DNA of 64,000 nucleotides from Cupriavidus sp. P-10 (GTDB taxonomy: Bacteria; Pseudomonadota; Gammaproteobacteria; Burkholderiales; Burkholderiaceae). The notes under the pieces were generated by a model. The model saw only the letters and a program-made list of their open reading frames with translations. It was not told the DNA's origin and did not search any database. Location of the stretch: NCBI RefSeq assembly GCF_003402535.2, contig NZ_AP025170.1, forward strand, positions 2,480,001-2,544,000, given 5' to 3'. Positions 42,823-52,369 of the stretch are shown in pieces. Position 1 is the first letter of the stretch; the number at the start of each line of letters is the position of its first letter. Position numbers and translations under genes: made by a program.

Positions 42823-43152
42823 ATGCGCATCGACAACCTGCCCTTCGGCACCACCGACTGGTCGGCCATCGCGCCGACCCGGCACCCGGGCGAGCAAGGC
42901 GAGGCCACCTGGCGTACGCGCCAGTTCGGCGATATCCGCGTGCGGATGGTGGAATACTCGCCCGGCTACCTGGCCGACCACTGGTGCAGCAAGGGGCATA
43001 TCCTGTTCGTGCTGGACGGCGAGCTCCACACCGAACTGGATGACGGCCGGCAGTTCGTGCTCACCGCGGGCACCAGCTACCAGGTCGCCGACCAGGCGGA
43101 AGCGCACCGTTCGTCCTCGCCGACAGGTGCCAGACTTTTTATCGTTGACTGA
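42823..43152 (+). CDS. Small cupin-fold protein (DHCW-motif type)
   Basis: The 109-residue single-domain cupin has the central 'GYLADHWCSKGHILFVLDGE' containing the D-H-W-C motif and a downstream acidic/Gly-rich strand (ELDDGRQFVL). The second cupin motif ends 'SYQVADQAEAHRSSS'. A metal site with His and Cys is plausible. The role is unknown. GAGG precedes the ATG, 6 nt after the RidA gene. Confidence 0.82.
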   Translation: MRIDNLPFGTTDWSAIAPTRHPGEQGEATWRTRQFGDIRVRMVEYSPGYLADHWCSKGHILFVLDGELHTELDDGRQFVLTAGTSYQVADQAEAHRSSSPTGARLFIVD

Positions 43153-43203
43153 GCGGCAGGCTAGCCTCTCTCCAGAATTCCCCCAGACCACAAGAGACAC
43201 ATC

Positions 43204-44394
43204 ATGAAATGGGCCATCTCCCGCCGGGCGCAGCAACTGACCAGCTCGGCCATCCGCGAAATCCTCAAGGTCACCGAGCGTCCGGAAGTCATTTCGTTCG
43301 CCGGCGGCCTGCCCTCGCCGGAGTCGTTCCCGGTAGCGGCCATGGAGGCAGCGACGGCCCGCGTATTTGCCGACAACCCGCAGGCGGCGCTGCAATACGC
43401 CGCGACCGAAGGCTACCTGCCGCTGCGTGAATTCGTCGCCAAGCGCCATGGCGTGGCCGTGGAGCGGGTGCTGATCGTGACCGGTTCGCAGCAGGCGCTG
43501 GACCTGATCGCCAAGGTGATGATCGACCCGGGCAGCAAGGTGATGGTGGAAACCCCCAGCTACCTCGGCGCGCTGCAGGCGTTCTCGCTGTTCGAGCCCG
43601 AGTTCGTCTCTATCCCGACCGACGACAAGGGCCTGGTGCCCGAGGCGCTGACGCCCGAGCTGACCACCGGCGCGCGCTTCCTGTACGCCCTGCCCAACTT
43701 CCAGAACCCGACCGGCCGCCGCCTGCCGCTGGAACGCCGCCAGGCGCTGGTGGCCCGCGCGCAGGAACTGGGCGTGCTGGTGGTGGAAGACGATCCGTAC
43801 GGCGCGCTCAGCTACACCGGCGACCAGCTGCCAACGCTGCTGTCGATGAACCCGGACGGCGTGATCTACATGGGCTCGTTCTCCAAGATCCTGGCCCCCG
43901 GCATGCGCCTGGGCTACGTGATCGCCCCGCCCGAGCTGCATTTCAAGCTGTGCCAGGCCAAGCAGGCATCGGACCTGCACACGCCGACCTTCACGCAGCG
44001 CGTGGCCTACGAGACCGTGCGCGACGGCCTGCTCGACCGCCATATCCCGACCATCCGCGAGCTCTACAGCAAGCAGTGCCAGACCATGCTGGACGCGCTC
44101 AGGCGCCACATGCCGGAAGGCGTGACCTGGAACACGCCTGAAGGCGGCATGTTCATCTGGATGGAGCTGCCCGAGGGCCTGGACAGCATGGCTATCCTGG
44201 AAGAGGCGGTGAAGCGCAACGTGGCCTACGTGCCGGGCGCGCCGTTCTACGCCAGCAACCCGAAGCGCAATGCGCTGCGCCTGGCGTTCGTCACGGTGCC
44301 GCCCGCGCGCATCGAGCAGGGCGTGGCGATCCTGGGCGAGCTGTTCCGCGAGTCCATCGCCGCCGCTGGCGCCAAGCAACCGCGCGCGGCCTGA
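43204..44394 (+). CDS. PLP-dependent aminotransferase (LysN / 2-aminoadipate aminotransferase-like)
   Basis: The 396-residue fold-type I enzyme shows 'VTGSQQALDLIAKVMIDPG', the 'ALPNFQNPTGRRLPLERR' motif (Asn/Pro-Thr-Gly), 'VEDDPYGALSY' (Asp-x-Pro-Tyr) and the PLP Lys in 'YMGSFSKILAPGMRLGY'. It lacks a DNA-binding domain and is related to the aminotransferase half of MocR. This subgroup transaminates aminoadipate, aromatic or branched-chain amino acids, and its substrate here is unknown. AAGAGA precedes the ATG. It is 51 nt after the cupin gene. Confidence 0.9.
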   Translation: MKWAISRRAQQLTSSAIREILKVTERPEVISFAGGLPSPESFPVAAMEAATARVFADNPQAALQYAATEGYLPLREFVAKRHGVAVERVLIVTGSQQALDLIAKVMIDPGSKVMVETPSYLGALQAFSLFEPEFVSIPTDDKGLVPEALTPELTTGARFLYALPNFQNPTGRRLPLERRQALVARAQELGVLVVEDDPYGALSYTGDQLPTLLSMNPDGVIYMGSFSKILAPGMRLGYVIAPPELHFKLCQAKQASDLHTPTFTQRVAYETVRDGLLDRHIPTIRELYSKQCQTMLDALRRHMPEGVTWNTPEGGMFIWMELPEGLDSMAILEEAVKRNVAYVPGAPFYASNPKRNALRLAFVTVPPARIEQGVAILGELFRESIAAAGAKQPRAA

Positions 44395-44427
44395 CCACGT
44401 CCGGGCGCGCACCTTCCAGGAGCCGAC

Positions 44428-45072
44428 ATGCTGCGTATCTGGGGCCGACTCTCCTCCATCAACGTGCAGAAGGTGGTCTGGTGCGCACGCGAGCTCCACC
44501 TGGACCATGAGCGCGTCGATATCGGCGTCAACAAGGGCGACCTCGACACCGAGGCCTACGTCCGCCTGAACCCGAACCGCCAGATCCCGGTAATCGAGGA
44601 CTTCCGCGGCACGGACGTGGGCGGCGAGCCCTTCGTGCTGTGGGAATCGAATGCGATCGTGCGCTACCTGTGCGCGCGCTATGGCGAGGGCACGCTGTGG
44701 CCCGAAGACGTCAAGGCGCGCGCCTCGGCCGACCGCTGGATGGACTGGCAGACCACGACCTTCAGCCCGGCCATGGTGACGGCTTTCCTGAACCTGGTGC
44801 GCAAGCCCGCAGGCGAGCGCGACGAGGCCGCTGTCCAGGCATCGCGCGCGCGCACCGAGCCGCTGGCAGACTTGCTCGACAAGGCGCTGGCAGGCCGAGA
44901 ATTCATCGGTGGCGACCGTTTCACCATGGCTGATATCTCGCTGGCCTGCGCCGCGCACCGCTGGATGGGACTGCCGATCCAGCATCAGCCGCGGCCCGAC
45001 CTGGAGCGATGGCTGGCGTCGATGCGCGCCCGCCCTGCCGCCGGCGGGATCCTGGAACTGCCGCTGCGCTGA
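44428..45072 (+). CDS. Glutathione S-transferase-like protein
   Basis: The 214-residue protein has a thioredoxin-fold N-terminal domain ('LRIWGRLSSINVQKVVWCAR', 'NPNRQIPVIED', 'WESNAIVRYL') and an all-helical C-terminal domain ending with 'GGDRFTMADISLACAAHRW'. It belongs to the Ser/Cys-type GSTs, where 'SSINVQ' holds the likely catalytic Ser. It may act on a toxic electrophile from the pathway. TCCAGGAG precedes the ATG, 33 nt after the aminotransferase gene. It is the last gene of the run. Confidence 0.85.
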   Translation: MLRIWGRLSSINVQKVVWCARELHLDHERVDIGVNKGDLDTEAYVRLNPNRQIPVIEDFRGTDVGGEPFVLWESNAIVRYLCARYGEGTLWPEDVKARASADRWMDWQTTTFSPAMVTAFLNLVRKPAGERDEAAVQASRARTEPLADLLDKALAGREFIGGDRFTMADISLACAAHRWMGLPIQHQPRPDLERWLASMRARPAAGGILELPLR

Positions 45073-45109
45073 GCGGCGGCAGTTTTTTCCTTCCCCTGCT
45101 TCTGCCTGC

Positions 45110-45763
45110 CTACTTCGCGGCGCGCGAGCCCGACGTCGCCGTAAAGATCCCCAGCCCGATAAACGCCGCACCCGTCAGGTAGCGGCCAAACGCGCGCGCG
45201 CGCCCGGCACGGCGCAGCGCCGGCATTACCGCGGCCGCGGCCATGACGTAGCAGGCGTCGGTGGTGGCGGCGATCAGCACGAAGGCCACGCCCAGCGCCA
45301 GGCTCTGCGCCAGCGCCGAGCCGGCCGGGTTCATGAACTGCGGCAGGAAAGCGGCGAAGAAGATCGCGGTCTTGGGGTTGAGCAGCGCCACCACGAAGCC
45401 GTCGCGCATCACCTGGCGCAGGCTGCGCTGCGCCACTTCGGGCGTGCCGCCGTCCGCCGCCGCACCGCCGCCACGCAGCGCGCGGATGCCCAGCCAGATC
45501 AGGTAGGCCGCCCCTGCGTACTTGACCACCGAGAACGCCAGCGCAGACACCGAGAACAGCACTGCCAACCCCAGCGACGCGCCGATCGCGTTGCCCAGGT
45601 TGCCCAGCGCCACCGCGCCGATCGAAGCCAGCCCGGCCTGCCGGCCTTGCGCCAGCGTGCGCGTCACGATATAGACCACGGCCGGGCCGGGCGTGATGGC
45701 CAGCGCCAGGCTGGCCAGCACAAAGGCGGTCAGCAGCGGCCACGCGGGCAGGAATTCAGTCAT
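45110..45763 (-). CDS. LysE/RhtB-family amino acid exporter, second copy
   Basis: The 217-residue membrane protein, convergent with the GST gene, has the family motif 'ITPGPAVVYIVTRTLAQGRQ' at about residues 21-40 and roughly six helices. It is clearly a different branch from the LysE-type gene at 40660. I chose the ATG at 45763 (MTEFLPAWPLL), preceded by GAGG at good spacing. Confidence 0.88.
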   Translation of the reverse strand: MTEFLPAWPLLTAFVLASLALAITPGPAVVYIVTRTLAQGRQAGLASIGAVALGNLGNAIGASLGLAVLFSVSALAFSVVKYAGAAYLIWLGIRALRGGGAAADGGTPEVAQRSLRQVMRDGFVVALLNPKTAIFFAAFLPQFMNPAGSALAQSLALGVAFVLIAATTDACYVMAAAAVMPALRRAGRARAFGRYLTGAAFIGLGIFTATSGSRAAK

Positions 45764-46176
45764 TGGGCAGCCTCGTTGGATATGGGGATACGGGCAGCGC
45801 GCCCGCTTGATGGCGAACGCCAGTATGCGCCGGCCCACCGCGCTTGCGCCAGTCCCCGCCATGGCTGGCGGGCCAGTCATCCGAGCCGTACGCCGGCAGG
45901 CAGACTTTTGCAACAGGCGCCGTTTAGAGTACTCTGGCCGGTGTGCCGGGCACATCCCACGTGCGCTGTAATGCCCCCAGGGAAACCCTGATCCCTGAAT
46001 GTGGCTCATGCCATGCATGACGCAATATACGGCAGCGAACACGGAACCCGTTCCTACAATCGCTGGTTCTTTCCCGCGCGCGGTGGATGTCGCGCGCCGG
46101 CTGCAAAGCGCAAGCAGGCGGCCCAGGGCACGCAGATCGCCCGGGCGCCCGAGCCAACCTGAGGAGGATTTCGATC
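45764..46176. other. Divergent region upstream of lctP and the second LysE gene
   Basis: This 413-nt gap must hold promoters for both genes. A short palindromic CAGGG/CCCTG element lies near 45972-45985. I found no clear regulator binding array and no gene. Confidence 0.4.
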
Positions 46177-47859
46177 GTGTGGAGTCAAGTCTATGACCCG
46201 CTAGGCAATATGGCGCTGTCGACCATTGCCGCGGGTATTCCGGTCGCCGTGCTGCTGGCAGCGCTGGCGTTCTTTCATATGCAGGCACACCTGGCCGCGG
46301 GGCTGGCGCTGCTGATCGGCATCGTGGTCGCGTCCACGGTGTTCGGCATGCCGGCGGCGATGGCCGGCAAGGCCGCGGGGCTCGGCATCGTGTCCGGGCT
46401 GTTCCCGATCGGCTGGATCGTGCTGAACATCATCTTCCTGCACCGGCTCACCACCCTGAACGGATCGTTCAAGGTGCTGCAGAACTCGATCTCCGGCATC
46501 ACCGAGGACCGCCGCCTGCAACTGCTGCTGGTGGCGTTCAGCTTCGGCGCGTTCTTCGAGGGCGCGGCCGGCTTCGGCACGCCGGTGGCCGTGACCGGCG
46601 CCATCCTGATCGGGCTGGGCTTCTCGCCGCTGGCCGCCTCGGGGCTGGCGCTGATCGCCAATACCGCGCCGGTGGCCTATGGCGCGCTGGGCGCGCCGAT
46701 CATCGGCCTGGCCTCGGTGACCGGGCTGGACCTGCTTGACCTGTCGGCCATGATCGGCCGCCAGTTGCCGTTCTTCTCGGTGATCGTGCCGTTCTGGCTG
46801 ATCTGGGCCTTTGCCGGCTTCCGCGGCATGCTGGCGATCTGGCCGGCGATCCTGGTGGCTGGCGTGAGCTTTGCCGTGCCGCAGTACCTGGTGTCGAACT
46901 TCCACGGCCCGTGGCTGGTGGACGTGATCGCGGCGCTGGTGTCGATGGGCTCGCTGACGCTGTTCCTGAAGGTCTGGCACCCCAAGGACATCTGGACTTC
47001 GACCAAGATCCTGGGCCGCCACGACGACTCCAAGGTCGACCACCCCGAAGCGCTCGAAGCCGACGCCCGCGCCAGCGCCGCCTCGGCCGGCATTTCGGTG
47101 GCGAAGGCCTGGATGCCGTGGGTGATCCTGACGGTGTTCGTGTTCGTCTGGGGTATCCCCGAGTTCAAGAAGCTGATGGATAGCCTGTGGGCGTGGAAAT
47201 TCCCGGTCCCGGGCCTGGACAAGGCTATCGTCAAGGTGCCTCCGGTGGTGCCCAAGGAAGTCATCGAAGGCGCCGTGTTCAACTTCAACGTGCTGTCGAT
47301 GGCCGGTACCGGCATCTTTGTCTCGGCGATCGCGGGCGGCCTGCTGATGGGCTACTCGGTGCCGCGCCTGTTCAAGGAGTACTGGGAAACCATCAAGCTG
47401 GTGCGCTACTCGCTGCTGACCATCTGCGCGATGTTCGGCGTCGGCTACCTGACCCGCTACTCGGGCCTGGATGCCACGCTGGGCCTGGCTTTTGCCCACA
47501 CCGGCGTGTTCTACCCGCTGTTCGGCACCATGCTGGGCTGGCTGGGCGTGGCGCTGACCGGTTCGGACACGGCCTCCAACGTGCTGTTCGGCGGCCTGCA
47601 GAAGACCACCGCCGAGCAGCTGGGCCTGTCGCCGGTGCTGATGGCGTCGGCCAACAGTTCGGGCGGCGTGATGGGCAAGATGATCGACGCGCAGTCCATC
47701 GTGGTGGCCTCCACGGCGACCAAGTGGTACGGCCACGAGGGCGACATCCTGCGCTACGTGTTCTTCCACTCGATCGTGCTGGCGATCCTGGTGGGCCTGT
47801 TCGTGACGCTGCAGGCCTACGTGCCGCCGTTCACGCACATGGTGATCCACCACCCCTGA
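46177..47859 (+). CDS. lctP: L-lactate permease
   Basis: The 560-residue membrane protein of the LctP/LldP family is hydrophobic throughout. Recognisable parts are 'WSQVYDPLGNMALSTIAAGI' at the start, 'GAFFEGAAGFGTPVAVTGAI' near residue 125, 'ALIANTAPVAYGALGAPIIG' and 'GVALTGSDTASNVLFG' near the end. It takes up L-lactate, D-lactate or glycolate with protons. I chose the GTG at 46177, preceded by GAGGAGG, because the family's N-terminus (WxQxYDPxGN) begins there. No lactate dehydrogenase gene is adjacent. A good terminator follows. Confidence 0.93.
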   Translation: MWSQVYDPLGNMALSTIAAGIPVAVLLAALAFFHMQAHLAAGLALLIGIVVASTVFGMPAAMAGKAAGLGIVSGLFPIGWIVLNIIFLHRLTTLNGSFKVLQNSISGITEDRRLQLLLVAFSFGAFFEGAAGFGTPVAVTGAILIGLGFSPLAASGLALIANTAPVAYGALGAPIIGLASVTGLDLLDLSAMIGRQLPFFSVIVPFWLIWAFAGFRGMLAIWPAILVAGVSFAVPQYLVSNFHGPWLVDVIAALVSMGSLTLFLKVWHPKDIWTSTKILGRHDDSKVDHPEALEADARASAASAGISVAKAWMPWVILTVFVFVWGIPEFKKLMDSLWAWKFPVPGLDKAIVKVPPVVPKEVIEGAVFNFNVLSMAGTGIFVSAIAGGLLMGYSVPRLFKEYWETIKLVRYSLLTICAMFGVGYLTRYSGLDATLGLAFAHTGVFYPLFGTMLGWLGVALTGSDTASNVLFGGLQKTTAEQLGLSPVLMASANSSGGVMGKMIDAQSIVVASTATKWYGHEGDILRYVFFHSIVLAILVGLFVTLQAYVPPFTHMVIHHP

Positions 47860-47903
47860 TTGCCCTGCCGCCGCAGCAGTTTCGGCATGGCGTTTCAGAC
47901 AAG

Positions 47904-47926
47904 GCCCCGCCCCAGGCGGGGCTTTT
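47904..47926 (+). terminator. Rho-independent terminator after lctP
   Basis: GCCCCGCC / GGCGGGGC with a 3-nt loop is followed by TTTTCC, 45 nt past the lctP stop. Confidence 0.88.
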
Positions 47927-48042
47927 CCATTGGGCAATGGCGCGTATCATGTTGCGTCTGATCCGCCGCAAGCGCCCCCGGCATCCCACAAGGACAACAC
48001 AAGGACGACCGGGCGCGCCGTGCCACACAACGGGAACCTGCC

Positions 48043-49872
48043 ATGTTGCGTCGCCTGGAAAGACTGATCGACCCCTTCCGGAACATGCCCGACCGCGAGC
48101 CGCCGGGTCAGGTCTTGCGCTTCTATACCTGGTACCTGCGTGAAGTGTGGGGCGTGTTCGCGCTGCTGTTGCTGGTGGGCCTGGTCGGCGCGCTGATCGA
48201 GGTGGCGCTGTTCAGCTTCCTTGGCCGGCTGGTCGACATGGCGCAGACCACGCCGGGCGCGGAATTCTTCAGCCGGCATCGCGACGAACTGATATGGATG
48301 CTGGTGGTGGCAGTGCTGCTGCGGCCCATCTTCTTCGGCCTGCACGACGTGCTGGTGCACCAGGTCATCAACCCCAGCCTGTCCAACCTGATCCGCTGGC
48401 AGAACCACCGCTACGTGCTCAAGCAGAGCCTGTCGTTCTTCCAGAACGACTTTGCCGGCCGCATCGCCCAGCGCATCATGCAGACCGGCTTCTCGCTGCG
48501 CGACTCCGCCGTGCAGGCGGTCGACGCGCTGTGGCACGTGGTGATCTACGCGGTCAGTTCCCTGGTGCTGTTCGCGCAGGCCGACTGGCGGCTGATAATC
48601 CCGCTGCTGCTGTGGATCGTATGCTATGTGGCCGCACTGCTGTACTTCGTGCCGCGCGTGAAGGAGCGCTCGGTGATCGCCACCGAATCACGCTCGCGGC
48701 TGATGGGGCGCATCGTCGACGGCTATACCAACATCACCACGCTCAAGCTGTTCGCCCATACCCGGCAGGAAGAAGACTACGCGCGCGACGCCATGGCCGA
48801 GCAGACCGAAAAGACGCGGCAGGCGGGACGCATGGTGAGCGGCATGGACGTCACCATCACCGCGATGAACGGCGCGCTGATCGCCGGCACCACCGGGCTG
48901 GCGGTGTGGCTGTGGAGCACCGGGCACGTCACCACGGGCGCGATCGCGCTGACCACGGGGCTGGTGATCCGCATCAACAACATGTCCGGCTGGATCATGT
49001 GGGTGGTCAACGGCATCTTCGAGAACGTCGGGCAGGTGCAGGACGGCATGAAGACCATCGCCGTGCCGCGCAAGGTCACCGACCGCGCCAACGCGCAGCC
49101 GCTGCGCGTCACACAGGGCGAAGTCCGCTTCGAGCAGGTTGGATTCCACTACGGCAAGGGCTCGGGCGTGATCGAGGGCGTCAACCTGATCGTGCATCCG
49201 GGCGAGAAGATCGGGCTGGTCGGGCCTTCCGGCGCCGGCAAGTCGACGCTGGTCAACCTGCTGCTGCGGCTCTATGACGTGGAAAGCGGCCGCATCCTGA
49301 TCGACGGGCAGGACATCGCCGGTGTCACGCAGGAAAGCCTGCGCGCGCAGATTGGCATGGTGACGCAGGACACTTCGCTGCTGCACCGCTCGATCCGCGA
49401 GAACCTGCTGTACGGCAAACCCTCCAGCACCGACGCCGAGCTGGCCGAAGCGCTGCACCGCGCCCGCGCGGACGAGTTCACGCCCAACCTGGTCGATGCC
49501 CACGGCAATACCGGGCTGGAAGCGCAGGTGGGCGAGCGCGGCGTGAAGCTGTCAGGCGGACAGCGCCAGCGCATCGCGATCGCGCGGGTGCTGCTGAAGA
49601 ACGCGCCGATCCTGATCCTGGACGAAGCGACCTCGGCGCTGGATTCTGAAGTGGAAGCGGCAATCCAGGACAGCCTGGAAACGCTGATGCAAGGCAAGAC
49701 GGTAATCGCCATCGCGCACCGGCTGTCGACGATCGCGCGCATGGACCGGCTGGTGGTGCTGGACAACGGGCATATCGTCGAGAACGGCACGCATGCGCAA
49801 CTGCTCGCGCATGGGGGGCTGTATGCGCGGTTGTGGGCGCATCAGACTGGGGGATTTGTGGGGGTGGATTGA
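48043..49872 (+). CDS. ABC transporter, fused permease and ATPase (MsbA/MDR-like half transporter)
   Basis: The 609-residue protein has an N-terminal six-helix domain (about 25-330) followed by a nucleotide-binding domain. The latter has Walker A 'GPSGAGKSTLVNLLLRL', the signature 'LSGGQRQRIAIARVLL' and Walker B 'ILILDEATSALDSEV', with the switch His in 'IAHRLSTI'. It would dimerise and export lipids, drugs or peptides. It is monocistronic between two transcript-end hairpins. The substrate is unknown. Confidence 0.9.
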   Translation: MLRRLERLIDPFRNMPDREPPGQVLRFYTWYLREVWGVFALLLLVGLVGALIEVALFSFLGRLVDMAQTTPGAEFFSRHRDELIWMLVVAVLLRPIFFGLHDVLVHQVINPSLSNLIRWQNHRYVLKQSLSFFQNDFAGRIAQRIMQTGFSLRDSAVQAVDALWHVVIYAVSSLVLFAQADWRLIIPLLLWIVCYVAALLYFVPRVKERSVIATESRSRLMGRIVDGYTNITTLKLFAHTRQEEDYARDAMAEQTEKTRQAGRMVSGMDVTITAMNGALIAGTTGLAVWLWSTGHVTTGAIALTTGLVIRINNMSGWIMWVVNGIFENVGQVQDGMKTIAVPRKVTDRANAQPLRVTQGEVRFEQVGFHYGKGSGVIEGVNLIVHPGEKIGLVGPSGAGKSTLVNLLLRLYDVESGRILIDGQDIAGVTQESLRAQIGMVTQDTSLLHRSIRENLLYGKPSSTDAELAEALHRARADEFTPNLVDAHGNTGLEAQVGERGVKLSGGQRQRIAIARVLLKNAPILILDEATSALDSEVEAAIQDSLETLMQGKTVIAIAHRLSTIARMDRLVVLDNGHIVENGTHAQLLAHGGLYARLWAHQTGGFVGVD

Positions 49873-49887
49873 TCCCGCTGGTTTCCT

Positions 49888-49913
49888 CCCCTCTCCCGCT
49901 TGCGGGAGAGGGG
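49888..49913. repeat. CCCTCTCCCGC hairpin element between convergent genes
   Basis: A 12-bp perfect stem (49888-49899 with 49902-49913) has a 2-nt loop in a purine/pyrimidine-rich context. It resembles the element at 31870-31901. It lies between the ABC exporter and the convergent parC and may end both transcripts. Confidence 0.55.
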
Positions 49914-49960
49914 CCCAGAGGGAGAGGGAAGACAACAATCGGTTGCGGGTCGGAAATCGA

Positions 49961-52300
49961 TCAATTGCCGCCGGTCGCCTCCACCCGCACCGGATCGATC
50001 CTCGGCTCCTTCAGCCTGGCCTCGATCTGCTTGCCCTTGCGCGCGCGCTTGCCGACATACGGCAGCAGCGACTGCCCGGCCAGCTTCTGTGACGACGGCT
50101 TGCCGCCGCGGCCCGCGCCCGACAGCATCAACCCCAGCGCGCCCACGGCAACCGCCTGCAGCAGCTTCTCCTTGGACTCCAGTTCCATCAGGATCACGCC
50201 GCGGCCGCCGGCCGACAGCACCTTGACCTCGTCCAGCGCCACCAGCAGCAGGCGGCCGTTGCCGGACAGGCAGGCCGCATGCGTGGCCTCGTTGCCGATC
50301 GGCGCCGGCGGCAGCGGTGCATCGCCGTCATCCAGCGTCAGGAACGACTTGCCGCCCTTCTGCCGGCCGGTCATGTCGCCCACCGTGGTCTGGAAGCCGT
50401 TGCCGCCCGCGGTGGCGAGCAGCACGCGCTGGGTGGGGCTGCCGGCAAAAGTGTGCGCCACCTGGCTGCCGGACTGCAGCTCGATCAGCGTGGTGATAGG
50501 CACCCCATCGCCGCGCCCGCCAGGCAGGCTGGAAACCGGCACGGAATAGACCCGGCCATTGGTGCCGAACACCAGCAGCACGTCGACCGTGCGGCAGTCA
50601 AAGGTGTTGTAGAGCGCATCGCCCGCCTTGAAGGTGAACTGCTGCGGATCGTGGCCATGGCCCTGGCGCGTGCGCACCCAGCCCTTCTGCGACATGATCA
50701 CCGTCACCGGCTCGTCGATCACGCGCACTTCGGCGGCGGCGCGGCGCTCTTCCTGGATCAGCGTGCGGCGCGGGTCCTTGTCTTCCGGGCTGAACTGCCT
50801 GGCGTCGGTCTCGATCTCCTTGATGATGCGACGGCGCATCATGGTCTCGGACTTGAGCAGCACATCCAGGTCGGCCTGTTCTTCGCGCAGGTCCTTCAGC
50901 TCCTTCTCGATCTTGATCGCTTCCAGCCGCGCCAGCTGGCGCAGGCGGATTTCAAGGATGTCCTCGGCCTGGCGGTCAGTCAGTTCGAAGGCTTCGATCA
51001 GCGCCGGCTTGGGCTCGTCGCTCTCGCGGATGATGCGGATCACCTCGTCGATATTGAGCAGCACCAGCATCCGGCCTTCGAGGATGTGGATGCGGTCCTC
51101 GACCTTGCCCAGGCGATGGCGCGTGCGGCGCGTGACCGTCTCGAAGCGGAACGCAATCCACTCTCCCAGGATCTCGCGCAGGCCCTTCTGGCGTGGCCGG
51201 CCATCGGTGCCGATCATCACCAGGTTGATCGGCGCGCCCGATTCCAGGCTGGTATGCGCCAGCAGCACCTGGATGAACTCCTGCTGGTCGATGTTCTTGC
51301 TCTTGGGCTCGAACACCAGCCGCACCGGCGCATCCTTGCCGGATTCATCGCGCACCGCATCGAGCACGCCCAGCACGGTAGCCTTGAGCTGCTGCTGGTC
51401 CGGCGTCAGCGCCTTCTTGCCGGTCTTGATCTTGGGATTGGTGATTTCCTCGATCTCTTCCAGCACCTTCTGCGCGGAAGTATTCGGCGGCAGTTCGTTC
51501 ACCACCACCTGCCACTGGCCACGCGCCATTTCCTCGATGGTCCAGCGCGCGCGCACCTTCAGGCTGCCGCGGCCGTTCTCGTAGATCTGGGCAATGTCCG
51601 ACGCCGGCGAGATGATCTGGCCGCCGCCGGGGTAGTCCGGTCCCGGCATCAGCGCCAGCACCTCGGCCAGCGAGATGTTCGGGTTGCGGATCATCGCCAC
51701 GGTGGCCGCGGCGACCTCGCGCAGGTTGTGCGGCGGGATCTCGGTGGCCATGCCCACGGCGATGCCCGAGGCGCCGTTGAGCAGCACGAACGGCAGCCGC
51801 GCCGGCAGCAGCTTCGGCTCCTGCATCGAGCCGTCGTAGTTGGGGATGAAGTCGACCGTGCCCTGGTCGATCTCATCGAGCAGCAGCCGCGAGATCGGCG
51901 TCAGGCGCGCTTCGGTGTATCGCATCGCCGCCGCGCCGTCACCGTCGCGCGAGCCGAAGTTGCCCTGGCCGTCGATCAGCGGATAGCGCAGCGAGAAGTC
52001 CTGCGCCAGGCGCACCAGCGCGTCATAGGCGGACTGGTCGCCGTGTGGGTGGAACTTGCCCAGCACGTCGCCGACCACGCGCGCGGACTTGACCGGCTTG
52101 GCATCGGCGCGCAGGCCCATCTCGTGCATCGAGAACAGGATGCGGCGCTGCACCGGCTTCTGGCCATCGGCCACTTCCGGCAGCGCGCGGCCCTTGACCA
52201 CGCTGACGGCGTAATCGAGGTAGGCGCGCTCGGCGTAGCGGGCCAGCGTCAGCGAATCGGCCGGCTCTTCAGGTTGAAACGTGATGTCTTGTTGTTCCAT
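49961..52300 (-). CDS. parC: DNA topoisomerase IV subunit A
   Basis: The 779-residue breakage-reunion subunit decatenates daughter chromosomes. The catalytic Tyr lies in '[15 protein letters not shown]', preceded by the quinolone-region '[20 protein letters not shown]'-like stretch. The C-terminal beta-pinwheel region begins around residue 500 and reads '[18 protein letters not shown]', a ParC rather than GyrA type because the GyrA box (QRRGGKG) is absent. It lies downstream of slt and parE on the same strand. Confidence 0.95.
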   Translation of the reverse strand: MEQQDITFQPEEPADSLTLARYAERAYLDYAVSVVKGRALPEVADGQKPVQRRILFSMHEMGLRADAKPVKSARVVGDVLGKFHPHGDQSAYDALVRLAQDFSLRYPLIDGQGNFGSRDGDGAAAMRYTEARLTPISRLLLDEIDQGTVDFIPNYDGSMQEPKLLPARLPFVLLNGASGIAVGMATEIPPHNLREVAAATVAMIRNPNISLAEVLALMPGPDYPGGGQIISPASDIAQIYENGRGSLKVRARWTIEEMARGQWQVVVNELPPNTSAQKVLEEIEEITNPKIKTGKKALTPDQQQLKATVLGVLDAVRDESGKDAPVRLVFEPKSKNIDQQEFIQVLLAHTSLESGAPINLVMIGTDGRPRQKGLREILGEWIAFRFETVTRRTRHRLGKVEDRIHILEGRMLVLLNIDEVIRIIRESDEPKPALIEAFELTDRQAEDILEIRLRQLARLEAIKIEKELKDLREEQADLDVLLKSETMMRRRIIKEIETDARQFSPEDKDPRRTLIQEERRAAAEVRVIDEPVTVIMSQKGWVRTRQGHGHDPQQFTFKAGDALYNTFDCRTVDVLLVFGTNGRVYSVPVSSLPGGRGDGVPITTLIELQSGSQVAHTFAGSPTQRVLLATAGGNGFQTTVGDMTGRQKGGKSFLTLDDGDAPLPPAPIGNEATHAACLSGNGRLLLVALDEVKVLSAGGRGVILMELESKEKLLQAVAVGALGLMLSGAGRGGKPSSQKLAGQSLLPYVGKRARKGKQIEARLKEPRIDPVRVEATGGN

Positions 52301-52369
52301 GGATAGGCAAGAATTCGGCGCGCCATGTTGAAGCAGCGCGCCGGGTTGCTTGTGGTTCGGTCATGCCGG

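Noticed and set aside
41410..45171. 1253-codon open frame on the minus strand opposite the EamA-to-GST genes
   Set aside because: Same GC-driven antisense effect. Composition (Arg, His, Gln, Gly) is unlike a real protein, and every gene on the plus strand is a recognisable family member.
46087..46176. Longer N-terminus of lctP from an upstream ATG
   Set aside because: The extension is Arg/Gly/Ala-rich and unlike the family. GAGGAGG is positioned for the GTG at 46177.
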